This document shows, piece by piece, positions 15,526-23,856 of a stretch of 38,612 nt of DNA (position 1 is the stretch's first letter; each line of letters opens with the position of its first letter). The notes under the pieces were generated by a model that worked only from the letters and a program-made list of their open reading frames with translations, did not search any database and was not told where the DNA came from. This DNA comes from Oscillospiraceae bacterium (GTDB taxonomy: Bacteria > Bacillota > Clostridia > Oscillospirales > Ruminococcaceae), in NCBI GenBank assembly GCA_020054675.1, contig JAIHAL010000015.1, forward strand, positions 1-38,612, given 5' to 3'. The position numbers were made by a program, and so were the translations under genes.

Positions 15526-18162
15526 TCAAGATGTCGAAGAAGTAAACATTGAGCTATAGCTTGAATATTTAGCCATCATGGTTTCAAGCTGCGTAAACTT
15601 GTTCCAATACCTTTCAAGCTCATCGGAATATCTTTCTTTAAGGGTTGAAATTGTTTTTGAATACTGTGAAATTTGAGTTGTAATCTGGTTGTCGCTGGCA
15701 GACCTTGTGTTTGCCACACCGGCGATTCTGACAAGAGAACCATACCCCTTTACAGAGCTTGTGGAAACCGCTCCGTCTATAACGTCTGAAACTTTTTTTG
15801 CAAGGCCCTTGTCGGTATTCGTAAAGAGTTCCTGTATTTTGTCGCCGTATTGTTCAAAAGCCGCATTGAATTTTGTTTCATCGCTTATGATGAGCTTTCC
15901 GTTGTCGGAGAGTGTGGTTGAAACCGTTATGCCCATGTCGGCAAGCGAGAAGTTGTCGCTTGTCCTTGTGCTCATGGCGGTTCTTAATTTAGAGAGGAAA
16001 TTTGAAATTGTGCTGTCGTTGTAAAGAAGACCTGTCTTGCCCTTTTCTTCCCAAGCTTTAATCTGGTCTTCCGTCATTTGTTCTTTTTGCTCTTCGGTAA
16101 GGGGCTCATACTTGCTGCCGCTCAAAGTTCCGTCATCGGTTGGACGCTTTGTGTTTATTTCCTTGTAAAGGTCGCCGATAAGGGTATTGTATGCATCAAT
16201 AAACTTGATTACGGTATCTTTTGCAGCAGAAGTATCCCTTGAAGTTGTAACGGTTATTGGTCCGGATGAGAGGTCAACCGAACCGTCAGCTTTTGTTGCA
16301 AGCCCGCCTATGTTTATTGTTGTGCCGTTTATGGTTATGGTGTTGGTTGCATTTGTGACTGTCGTGCCGTTTATTGTAAGCACTGCATTTTCGCCTGTAT
16401 CCGTCACAGTGTTTGCCGACGGCGCTCCGGAAAGCGTACCGGCATAACTGTTTACGGAGCTGTAATCATTGCTTCCGCCGAAAAGCGCGGCAACAAGGGA
16501 TTGTGAATCCGCATCAGAAGCCGTAATCTGGGCATTTGCAGTAATAATTCCCCTTGTGTAGTCAACTGTTCCCTCCGAGCCAAGAGCCGCAGCAATGTCC
16601 CCAAGTGTTGTGGAAGAATCCACTGTAACGGTTGAGCTTCCGACAGTAAATGTTCCGGCTTTGAAATTGCTTCCCATCAAATCTGAAAGCTTTGAGGAAG
16701 AATTAAGCTGGTTGGTTGCGCCGGAATCAAATCCAAGCCTTGAAACAAGAGCCGTGCTTGAAGAATCTCCCGAAATTGCGGATATGGAGATTATATCGGA
16801 ACTGCCGCTTGCTTTGAGTGTTATTTTGCCTGTTGCAGAATCATATGAAAACGTCGGCGCGCTTGAGCCAAAAGCTTTTGCAAGCTCGGTATTAAGAGAT
16901 GCCGCAGCCTTTGCCGCACCGGTTGTAGTAACTCCGTTGCTTGTTGTATCGGTATAGTCATACTTTTCTCCGCTGCTGTCATAAGCCCAAAGCCCTATTT
17001 TTTTTGTTACGCCGTTTACTGTTATTTCAATTTGGCTGTTCTTTAATGCGGTGAAATCTGTATTTGTCACAGCTGTTCCCGTAATGCTTTTTGACATAAG
17101 AGCAGCCGAGCCAAGAGAATTGCCTTCAACAAACTGCGAGCCGAACAAAGCGGTAAGCAGATTTCCGCTTGTCTGCTTCATTGAGATTGAAGAGGAAGCC
17201 CCGTCATCGTTTGATTTTATTGAAAACTTTTGCGAAAGCGTGTCAAACGACATTGTAACATTTGCCGACGTATTTGAATTTACAGTGTTTATAATTTCAC
17301 TAATTGTAGCCGAGCTGTCAAAAGTAAAGCTTTGCCCGTTTATTTCAAAGGAATAGCTTCCTCCCACAAGCGGAGTTGAAAAGTTGATTTCACTGAGCTT
17401 GGCTCCTGTTGAAACATTGCTTGACGCTCCGTTGGGAAGTCCCACAGCCGCAAGTCCCGCTGTTTTTTGCGCCGAAGAAAGCGACGAAAGGGTTGATGCG
17501 GCTATCTGGAAAGAATGCGTAATGCTGTCGCCGGCGGTATAAATAAGACTGTCCCCGCTCATTGAAAAATTGGTTCCAAAGGCGCTCTGCACAGCAGCCT
17601 CAAAGTTTGCCGCAGTGGCGGCTTTATCCGCTCCGGCGGTAAAGGAAATATTTTTGGCCGCCCCGTCAAGGGTAAGCTTTATATTGTAGGTTGTTCCCGA
17701 AACCGCGCTTGAAAAATCAAGCCTTACTCCGTTTGAAAGCGAGCCGGTTCCAAAATTAGAATCAACCTTTGCACTGCTTGCAAGGGATTGTATTGAGCTT
17801 ATGGTATATGTTGTTTCCGTTGCATTTGCCGCAGCAGAAACGGTAACGGCGCTGTTTGAAGAAACCGCCTTGCTTTTCCCCATAAGCGTATTGGAGCCTA
17901 TGTTTGAGGACGGGGTCAGCGAATTGAAATAAGTATTCTTAAACGTAGTTATCTTAGAAATAACCGAGCGGTAGCTTTCCTGCTTCCAGCTAAGCAAATC
18001 AAGCTTTTGCTGCTGTGAATTTATTCTTGATTTTGTGCCGGAGGCCATCTGCTTTACTATATTTTCCGTATCAAGACCTGATAAAAGGCTGGAACCCGAC
18101 AATCTAATTCCTGAAAGATACGAATTTGACGATGATGAACTTGACGAAGTTGATGATGCCAT
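15526..18162 (-). CDS. fliD: Flagellar filament cap protein FliD (HAP2), unusually long
   Basis: Forms the filament cap that folds exported flagellin. At 878 residues it is well above the roughly 450-600 of many bacteria. After a Ser-rich start the N-terminal FliD_N region is clear (SGLDTENIVKQMASG, WKQESYRSVISKI). The C-terminal FliD_C region follows from about residue 640 (KFIDAYNTLIGDL, LLYNDSTISNFLSKLR) to the coiled-coil end (RYWNKFTQLETMMAKY). The 500-residue centre is Ser/Thr/Ala/Gly-rich with several beta-type segments, and repeats the pattern of weak internal domains seen in surface-exposed D2/D3 insertions. Reading frame is intact, with an AAGGAG ribosome site, 6 bases after csrA. 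Confidence 0.95.
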   Translation of the reverse strand: MASSTSSSSSSSNSYLSGIRLSGSSLLSGLDTENIVKQMASGTKSRINSQQQKLDLLSWKQESYRSVISKITTFKNTYFNSLTPSSNIGSNTLMGKSKAVSSNSAVTVSAAANATETTYTISSIQSLASSAKVDSNFGTGSLSNGVRLDFSSAVSGTTYNIKLTLDGAAKNISFTAGADKAATAANFEAAVQSAFGTNFSMSGDSLIYTAGDSITHSFQIAASTLSSLSSAQKTAGLAAVGLPNGASSNVSTGAKLSEINFSTPLVGGSYSFEINGQSFTFDSSATISEIINTVNSNTSANVTMSFDTLSQKFSIKSNDDGASSSISMKQTSGNLLTALFGSQFVEGNSLGSAALMSKSITGTAVTNTDFTALKNSQIEITVNGVTKKIGLWAYDSSGEKYDYTDTTSNGVTTTGAAKAAASLNTELAKAFGSSAPTFSYDSATGKITLKASGSSDIISISAISGDSSSTALVSRLGFDSGATNQLNSSSKLSDLMGSNFKAGTFTVGSSTVTVDSSTTLGDIAAALGSEGTVDYTRGIITANAQITASDADSQSLVAALFGGSNDYSSVNSYAGTLSGAPSANTVTDTGENAVLTINGTTVTNATNTITINGTTINIGGLATKADGSVDLSSGPITVTTSRDTSAAKDTVIKFIDAYNTLIGDLYKEINTKRPTDDGTLSGSKYEPLTEEQKEQMTEDQIKAWEEKGKTGLLYNDSTISNFLSKLRTAMSTRTSDNFSLADMGITVSTTLSDNGKLIISDETKFNAAFEQYGDKIQELFTNTDKGLAKKVSDVIDGAVSTSSVKGYGSLVRIAGVANTRSASDNQITTQISQYSKTISTLKERYSDELERYWNKFTQLETMMAKYSSYSSMFTSSTS

Positions 18163-18168
18163 ATCTTT

Positions 18169-18393
18169 TCACTCCTTTTCTTTTAAAAGGCGCTCCATAA
18201 TATCCGGCGAAAGAGTGCGGGAAGCCTGCATGTTTTGCTTTTCGGTTGCAAAAATTTCCTCGCGGACAATCCTCACGTTTTTAGGGGCGTCTATTCCTAT
18301 TTTGACCTTGTCTTTTCCGGCTTCAATTACAGTAATGCGTATTTCCTCGGAAATCACGATACCCTCTCCGGTTTTCCTTGAAACCACAAGCAT
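18169..18393 (-). CDS. csrA: Carbon storage / flagellin translation regulator CsrA
   Basis: RNA-binding homodimer that blocks translation of target mRNAs, in Firmicutes chiefly flagellin. I chose the ATG at 18393: GGGGG lies 9 bases upstream and it gives the canonical MLVVSRKTGEGIVI and 74 residues. Longer starts at an upstream ATG or TTG lack a spaced ribosome site. The RNA-contact segment VRIVREEI is intact. The start lies one base beyond the fliW stop, so the antagonist FliW and CsrA are made together. Confidence 0.96.
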   Translation of the reverse strand: MLVVSRKTGEGIVISEEIRITVIEAGKDKVKIGIDAPKNVRIVREEIFATEKQNMQASRTLSPDIMERLLKEKE

Positions 18394-18394
18394 T

Positions 18395-18844
18395 TTACCC
18401 ATCCCCCTTTTCAAAAACGGGGAATCTTATCGGATAATCTTGTTCAAGAATTACCTGAACGGCCCTTAATTTGGTTTTGTTCACCACAATCGGACTTTTG
18501 AGATTTATTGTAGTTTTTTTATAATCCTGCGGGATTACAGCTATTGCAAGATAAACCAGCTCATCGCCGTCCTCAAAGCCTATTTCCGATTTTGCCTCAT
18601 TGTCTGCAAGCGGGCTGTATCCGCCAAACACCTCAAAAGGATTATAGACTATGAAACAAGGCTCAACGCTCTGTGCCGATTGCAGCCACATAGGGAATTT
18701 GTTTTCACCGAGAGGGCTTATAAGCACGAAGCTTTTTATATCCTCAAACGCATAAATTCCCTTTGGAAAATGAATTATATTTTCCTTTGAAACCGGAATT
18801 TCCCCGAAATCCCTTGTTTTTATTAAAAATTCGCCGTTTTCCAT
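18395..18844 (-). CDS. fliW: Flagellar assembly factor FliW
   Basis: Protein of 149 residues, a normal length. FliW binds either flagellin or CsrA; free FliW sequesters CsrA and so links flagellin secretion to its translation (established in Bacillus subtilis). Conserved stretches seen are IHFPKGIYAFEDIKSFVLI, FPMWLQSAQ-like LQS, and the C-terminal AVQVILEQDYPIRFPV. AAAGGA precedes the ATG. Confidence 0.95.
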   Translation of the reverse strand: MENGEFLIKTRDFGEIPVSKENIIHFPKGIYAFEDIKSFVLISPLGENKFPMWLQSAQSVEPCFIVYNPFEVFGGYSPLADNEAKSEIGFEDGDELVYLAIAVIPQDYKKTTINLKSPIVVNKTKLRAVQVILEQDYPIRFPVFEKGDG

Positions 18845-18855
18845 TTTAAAATCCT

Positions 18856-19467
18856 TTACGCTTTTGCTTCAAATTCCGGCTCGTAATCCGGGTCCGCGGA
18901 AGGCGGGCAATAAATTGGCTTGCCCACATATTCAATTTCAACTTTCGGGTATGATTTTACTTTAAATTCAATTCTTGGCGGAACAAATTCAAAGCTTGGG
19001 TTTCCAACAGGGCTTGCATCCCAATTAAAATTCAATTCATCCGCCTGATAGTTTATGCTGAGCGTTCCGCCCGACCAAGAAATATCCGGCCCGTGTTCCG
19101 GAAGAAAGGACAGCACTGTTTCTATGTTGCGCTGTATCCTTTGTGCGGCTATGTCTGCGGGGCTGTAATGCTTGAAGTCCAAAAGCTGGTTGCCTTCCTG
19201 AACAAATCTTGCCGTTGCCTGATAGCATATCCTTATTCCGTCGTCGGCATAATCCCTTGTAAGGCGGTCAATGCCTTTCATTCCTATGCTTTCGCGCATT
19301 CTTGTGTTGTCAAGCTGTATTTGTATAGGTTCAGCCTGCATTTTAAGCCCGCCTCGGTCCCTTGTGACTTCCACCTTGGGAAGCTCGGCATCATACCTAA
19401 GCTCAGCCTTATGCACAATAATTTCAATGGAAATTGGTACGGTTTTAATATTCAAGAGCTGTTCCAT
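18856..19467 (-). CDS. DUF6470 family protein (YviE-like)
   Basis: A 203-residue soluble protein of the DUF6470 group found between flgL and fliW in Firmicute flagellar operons (YviE in B. subtilis). Visible family-like features are an N-terminal beta segment, RDRGGLKMQAEPIQIQLDN followed by MRESIGMKGI, and a Pro-rich C-terminal part ending in acidic residues. It has no signal peptide or membrane segment. A GGGGGG ribosome site lies before the ATG. Function is not established; the conserved position implies a role in late flagellar assembly. Confidence 0.82.
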   Translation of the reverse strand: MEQLLNIKTVPISIEIIVHKAELRYDAELPKVEVTRDRGGLKMQAEPIQIQLDNTRMRESIGMKGIDRLTRDYADDGIRICYQATARFVQEGNQLLDFKHYSPADIAAQRIQRNIETVLSFLPEHGPDISWSGGTLSINYQADELNFNWDASPVGNPSFEFVPPRIEFKVKSYPKVEIEYVGKPIYCPPSADPDYEPEFEAKA

Positions 19468-19504
19468 AAGCTTTATTCCCCCCTTTTGGAATCAAACCTA
19501 AAAT

Positions 19505-20506
19505 TTATTTTATAAAATTGAAAAGGCTTGTCGGAACAACGCTTGCCCCCATTTGCAATGTTGCGTTGTAAGCCGATTCAACAAGCTTGTAGTAGGTTAT
19601 TGTTTCAGCAAGGTCTTCGGTTGTCATTCCCTCTAATTCCGTTTGTGACGATTTAAGATTAAGCTCATCCGTTTCAAGCCTGCTTTGGTTGTATTCTATT
19701 GCCTTTTCCTTTACGCCGAGCTTTGTAACCCCCACAAGCAGCGTGGTTTTTGCATCATTCACCTTATCAAGCAGCCTTGCAGCTTTATTAGTATCGCCAT
19801 CTCTCAAAGCTTTTGCGGCATCAAAGGCAAGCTGTATGACATTAAGCGAATCTCCGTCTGAATCAACCCCGCAGCCGGTGTATTCCGCACCATTGAAGGA
19901 AATGTCAAATGCCGTAGATTCTTTTGGATTCCCGCTGGCGTCATATTCAATCCCAAGTCCCACATCAATGAGTATTGAACTGCTTCCGGGGAAATCCTTA
20001 GGACTGCTCAATGTGTTTACATCCACCCCGTTGTAAGTCACCTTGCCTGTTGAGGAGTTGTATTCAAACGCCGCAGAGCTGTTGTTTGTGCCCCCAAAAA
20101 TCCTTCTGTCGGCATATTGTGAATTCATTTGCGTCACCATATCCTTTGCGACATTTTCTATTTCGGAAGCGATTATGTTTCTTTCGGTCTGGCTTTTGTC
20201 GCCGTTTACGCCCTCAACGATTTTTGTGCTGACGGTAGTTATTTCTGAGGAAACCGTGAGCAGCGCAGCCTCGGCATTGCTGAAAATGTTTGCCGCCGTT
20301 TTAAGACTGCTCTGATGGTCCGAAACATTTGCAAGAGAACGCCTTACCACATAAGCCCTTGCGGCGCTTATTGAATCTTCGGAGGCTCTAAAAAGCTTTC
20401 TTTGGGCGGTAATTTTTGTATGGTAATCATTCATCTGCCCAAGATTTTTGTTCATGCTTGAAATATATTTTCTTGTGGTTGCGTTTTGCGTAACCCTTAT
20501 GTTCAT
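19505..20506 (-). CDS. flgL: Flagellar hook-filament junction protein FlgL (HAP3)
   Basis: Exported junction protein of 333 residues joining FlgK to the filament. The flagellin-like N-terminal coiled coil (MNIRVTQNATTRKYISSMNK, LGQMNDYHTKI, ASEDSISAARAY) and C-terminal coiled coil (MTTEDLAETITYYKLVESAYNATLQ) are intact. The middle is the variable domain. GGGAGG precedes the ATG; the flgK stop is 24 bases upstream. Confidence 0.95.
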   Translation of the reverse strand: MNIRVTQNATTRKYISSMNKNLGQMNDYHTKITAQRKLFRASEDSISAARAYVVRRSLANVSDHQSSLKTAANIFSNAEAALLTVSSEITTVSTKIVEGVNGDKSQTERNIIASEIENVAKDMVTQMNSQYADRRIFGGTNNSSAAFEYNSSTGKVTYNGVDVNTLSSPKDFPGSSSILIDVGLGIEYDASGNPKESTAFDISFNGAEYTGCGVDSDGDSLNVIQLAFDAAKALRDGDTNKAARLLDKVNDAKTTLLVGVTKLGVKEKAIEYNQSRLETDELNLKSSQTELEGMTTEDLAETITYYKLVESAYNATLQMGASVVPTSLFNFIK

Positions 20507-20530
20507 AAATTCATCCTCCCGCCGATTTCA

Positions 20531-22531
20531 TCAAGCTCTGCCGACAAGGCCCATGCCGTTTATTATTGTATTAAGAGCCTCGTCAAGCGTTGTAATCATC
20601 CTTGCGGAGGCATTGTACCACTTTTGGAAATTAAGCATATTGACTCCCTCTTCGTCTATGGAAACCGACATAGTTGCATCTCTTGAATCCGCAACGTTGC
20701 TTGCCATTATATCTGCGGAATCATAAGCGCTCTGCTGATACTCCAAGTCCTGCCCAAGCCTGCTTACCGCCACAAACGAATAGTAGCTGTCTATTGTGCA
20801 TTCCTTGTCAACCACTGTATCTGTTGAATTCACATTAGACCCGTCTATTGTAAATTTAAGCGATTTTTTTGATACTGCCTGCAATTTGTTTATGTATCCG
20901 GTCCAAAGTTCTTCGCCAGTAACTTCAACGTCCTTTGTACCCTTTGAATGGTCTGAGGCATCAGCCCATTCTATCTTTTGAGTAATCATTGAAGGATTTG
21001 CCTTCCACCTGTCGGAAATTTTTATATTTCCGGCATTTATCGGACCGCCGTCCTCCGATGAGAACATTTCCCTAAGCATAGGCTCACTTGTTGTCTGGTC
21101 GACACTGCTGGTCGCGCTATTGTAAGCTTGCGCGATTGTGTTTGCAAGTGCATCCACCGTCTTTTGATAGTAAACAATTCCTCTTTCAGATGAAAAAGTT
21201 GAAATTGCAGTTTCATCAAGAGTTGTTTTCATTGTTCCGTTGCCGGTATCGACATCAGTAAAATGTACTACATCATTATTATCGCCGGAAAAGGTCACTA
21301 CCGAATACTTGAGCGATGTGTTGTCAGCGCTTGCCATGGCAACCAATTTGTTCACGCTTGAAGCCGTTCCGGCAGTATATGCCGAAAGAATGGTATTTCC
21401 GTCCACTTTAACCGAACCATTGGGATTTAATACAAACTTATCTCCCAATGCCGCAATGTTGTCATTAAAATATGTCGTCCTGTCTGCAACGTTCATTGTT
21501 GCCATTTTTGCAAGCGCATCATTGAGATTTGATGCAAGTTCTTTCATTCCCGCTGCACGGGTATAGATATCGTTATAATAAGTCCCCGCCCCGTTGTACA
21601 TGTCAAGATAGCCTTTAAGGGCGCCGGATTCAAGGGAGCCTGTTCCGGAGGAAACAGGCGTCACATTGCCCGAAAGAGTTTTAAATTGAAGCGAAACAGT
21701 TCCCTGGCTGTGTTTAACCATTTCAAGAGTCTGATATTTTTCGTCTTCTACGACGCTGACTCCTGCAAACTTTACGTTTATTGAACCGTTGCTGTTGTTT
21801 TTGACTTCAATATTCCCGTAATTTGAAAGCTCGTCAAGCAAAGCGTTCCTCTTGTCTTTAAGCTCATTTGGACCGTATACCGCATTTACTTTGTAATTGT
21901 TGCCCTCTATGAATATATCGCCTGATGCGACATATTCGTTTTTGATTTGCTTGTTCAAATCCCCAATCTGGCGGAGTATTTCGCTTACCCTGTTTACGCC
22001 GGTCTGCATTTCAAATTCGGTCTGGTCCTTTATTTGATTAAGCTTTGTATTATAGCTTCTTATAACCTGCACCATCTGTTCCGCGGATGTTATGGTTACG
22101 CTTGCAAGCTCCTTTCGTGCAGGCGAATCCGCCGAAAAAGCTGAAAGCGAGCTTAAAAAATCCGTATAAGCGCCCACAAACCCGTCATTTTCAAGGAAAT
22201 CAAGCACATTTTCCATATCGCCGAGGATTTTTTGCTTTGTTCCGGCGTCTGCTGAAACGGCATTAAGCTCACGGAATCTTTTGTCAAGGAATTCATCGCG
22301 TATCTGGGTAACTCCAACAGCATTAACGCCCTGCCCTGCAAGAGCCACGCTGGTTTTGTATCCAAGTCCTCCCGCCTGATTTGCTATGGAAACAAGGTCA
22401 AGCCTTTGCCTTGAATATCCCACCGTATTAACGTTTGCGATGTTGTGTCCGGTAATATCGAGTGCCTTTTGAGAGGCCATAAGAGATTTCCTCATTGTTT
22501 CAAAGCCTAAAAACGTCGGTCTTAAAGACAT
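20531..22531 (-). CDS. flgK: Flagellar hook-associated protein FlgK (HAP1)
   Basis: Exported junction protein of 666 residues. The N-terminus carries the flagellar rod/hook motif GHNIANVNTVGYSRQR, with family region GVNAVGVTQIRDEFLDKRFRE-type sequence behind it. The C-terminus has the matching helical motif SIDEEGVNMLNFQKWYNASA and ends MITTLDEALNTIINGMG. The larger size than in Bacillus reflects a longer central domain. AAAGGAGG precedes the ATG; flgN lies 14 bases upstream. Confidence 0.96.
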   Translation of the reverse strand: MSLRPTFLGFETMRKSLMASQKALDITGHNIANVNTVGYSRQRLDLVSIANQAGGLGYKTSVALAGQGVNAVGVTQIRDEFLDKRFRELNAVSADAGTKQKILGDMENVLDFLENDGFVGAYTDFLSSLSAFSADSPARKELASVTITSAEQMVQVIRSYNTKLNQIKDQTEFEMQTGVNRVSEILRQIGDLNKQIKNEYVASGDIFIEGNNYKVNAVYGPNELKDKRNALLDELSNYGNIEVKNNSNGSINVKFAGVSVVEDEKYQTLEMVKHSQGTVSLQFKTLSGNVTPVSSGTGSLESGALKGYLDMYNGAGTYYNDIYTRAAGMKELASNLNDALAKMATMNVADRTTYFNDNIAALGDKFVLNPNGSVKVDGNTILSAYTAGTASSVNKLVAMASADNTSLKYSVVTFSGDNNDVVHFTDVDTGNGTMKTTLDETAISTFSSERGIVYYQKTVDALANTIAQAYNSATSSVDQTTSEPMLREMFSSEDGGPINAGNIKISDRWKANPSMITQKIEWADASDHSKGTKDVEVTGEELWTGYINKLQAVSKKSLKFTIDGSNVNSTDTVVDKECTIDSYYSFVAVSRLGQDLEYQQSAYDSADIMASNVADSRDATMSVSIDEEGVNMLNFQKWYNASARMITTLDEALNTIINGMGLVGRA

Positions 22532-22545
22532 TTCTTTTTCCTCCT

Positions 22546-22998
22546 TTAAACGTCCTTGTCAAGTGAAGCAAATACGCCTTTTGATGCGCTTTTTGCTCCG
22601 CTTTTGTCATAAGTCTGTGAAGATGTGCCGTTCATTGCCCTTTCAATAAAAGCAAGCTTTTTGGTTATAACATCTTTTGCACTGTCATTTATTTCTTTCA
22701 CCTTTAAAACAGCCCTTGACAAATCCAAATATCTTGCCTCAAGCTGTGCTTTAAATTCGATAGGAGCCTCGTCTATAATTGCCTTAAAAGTTTTCTCTTT
22801 TGGCATAAGCTCAAGCCTTTTCTTTTCAAAGGCATTTGTTTTCATAACAAGTGCCTGTTCCCGGCCTATGCAATTTTCAAGTCCTTTCAAGTCATCCTCG
22901 GCGATAAGCCTAAGCTTTTCGGTTTCAAACCTTAAAAGCTCTCTGTAATGTGAAATGTATTCATCAAAAAAATTAAGAAGTTTTTGGTAATCGAGCAT
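22546..22998 (-). CDS. flgN: Flagellar export chaperone FlgN
   Basis: Helical protein of 150 residues of the FlgN type, a cytosolic chaperone for FlgK and FlgL. Its pattern of an N-terminal coiled coil (LRFETEKLRLIAEDDLKGLE), a conserved EQALVMK and a second long helix, together with its place between flgM and flgK, fits the family. AAGGAG lies before the ATG. The last 25 residues are Ser/Lys-rich and probably disordered. Confidence 0.85.
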   Translation of the reverse strand: MLDYQKLLNFFDEYISHYRELLRFETEKLRLIAEDDLKGLENCIGREQALVMKTNAFEKKRLELMPKEKTFKAIIDEAPIEFKAQLEARYLDLSRAVLKVKEINDSAKDVITKKLAFIERAMNGTSSQTYDKSGAKSASKGVFASLDKDV

Positions 22999-23034
22999 TT
23001 AAATTCTCCTTAAAGTAAACGTTTGATGCTTTGA

Positions 23035-23316
23035 CTATGCTTCAAATATTGCCCGTGCGACCGATTCTGCGGGAACATTGTATTTCCCTTCGGCAATCAT
23101 GCTTTTAAGTGCGGCAATTCTTTCAGGCGAAGCGGAGCTTTGAGCCCCTTTTGCCGCTCCGGATTTTACTCCTTGAATTCCGAGGGCATTTGAAGAAAAC
23201 TCTGCCCTGTCCATATTTTTAGTTTTTGTTTCGCAAACTGATTTTGTTTTTACGTCTTTTTCGTAGGAATTTGCCATATATGCGCCGATAGCGCTGCTGC
23301 ATTTATTTACATTCAT
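23035..23316 (-). CDS. flgM: Anti-sigma factor FlgM
   Basis: Small, largely disordered inhibitor of the flagellar sigma factor (sigma-D). I chose the ATG at 23316, preceded by GGAGGG at 6 bases, giving 93 residues; an in-frame ATG at 23343 has no ribosome site. The C-terminal sigma-binding helices are recognisable: SPERIAALKSMIAEGKYNV then PAESVARAIFEA. It is first in the operon, as in B. subtilis, 36 bases before flgN. Confidence 0.9.
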   Translation of the reverse strand: MNVNKCSSAIGAYMANSYEKDVKTKSVCETKTKNMDRAEFSSNALGIQGVKSGAAKGAQSSASPERIAALKSMIAEGKYNVPAESVARAIFEA

Positions 23317-23360
23317 AACCAACCCTCCTTTATGCGAACACATTTCACTTCTTATTTAAT

Positions 23361-23387
23361 ATATCGTCACTTCTCCGGAAAACTTAA
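23361..23387 (-). promoter_or_regulatory. Sigma-D (sigma-28) promoter of the flgM operon
   Basis: On the minus strand TTAAGTTT (23380-23387) is followed after 11 bases by GACGATAT (23361-23368). This fits the flagellar sigma consensus TAAAGTTT-N11-GCCGATAT with one or two mismatches per box. It sits about 45 bases before the flgM start, so the anti-sigma gene and ten-gene operon would be under the sigma factor that FlgM inhibits. Confidence 0.85.
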
Positions 23388-23456
23388 CACCTTTTTTATA
23401 TTTTTTTATTGTTAATTTTCGCATTTTTATTTTTCAGGTCTTTTCTTGATTTAAGC

Positions 23457-23856
23457 TTTTAGTAGTTAGTTTATAGTTGTTAGTAGTTAGATTTTGTTGT
23501 CTTGCTTTATTTTGAAGGGGGCTTTGCCCTTTTAGTAGTTAGTTGTTAGAAGTTAGACGTTAGAAAAAGTACCCCACCTTAATAAGAAAAGATTTTCCGC
23601 CGATAAAGTCATTAAGGCAAGCAATAAAAAAAGACCTGCTTTTCGTAGTAAAATTGGAGTAGTGAGCACCAAGGCGAAAAGCAGGTCAATATTTTGTAGC
23701 CGTAATTCGCCGAGCAGGGCACAAACGAAAGTAGGCAGGGGGGATTCAAAAACATAAATATATTTAAAAAGATAAGAAAGGGGGGGACGGAGTCCACCCC
23801 ACTTAAAAAGTAAAAGAACAAAAACTAACTACTAACAACTATCTTGCTAACTACTA
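23457..23856 (+). repeat. Structured intergenic repeat, copy B (forward, shortened)
   Basis: Starts CTTTTAG and has two heptamer blocks (about 23460-23490 and 23533-23562). It then has the stem CCTTAAT / ATTAAGG (about 23577-23617) and hairpin H1, GACCTGCTTTTCG / CGAAAAGCAGGTC (23633-23645, 23675-23687). H2 is cut short: the sequence jumps from CAGGGCACAAACGAA into GTAGGCAGGGGGG, losing its 3' arm and hairpin H3. A G-run/C-run hairpin follows (about 23780-23800), then CTAAC heptamers to the stop codon of the next gene. Confidence 0.85.

Noticed and set aside
23612..23821. 69-codon minus-strand frame in the gap before the sugar transferase
   Set aside because: It lies wholly within repeat copy B and follows the hairpin arms; no ribosome site and no resemblance to a family.
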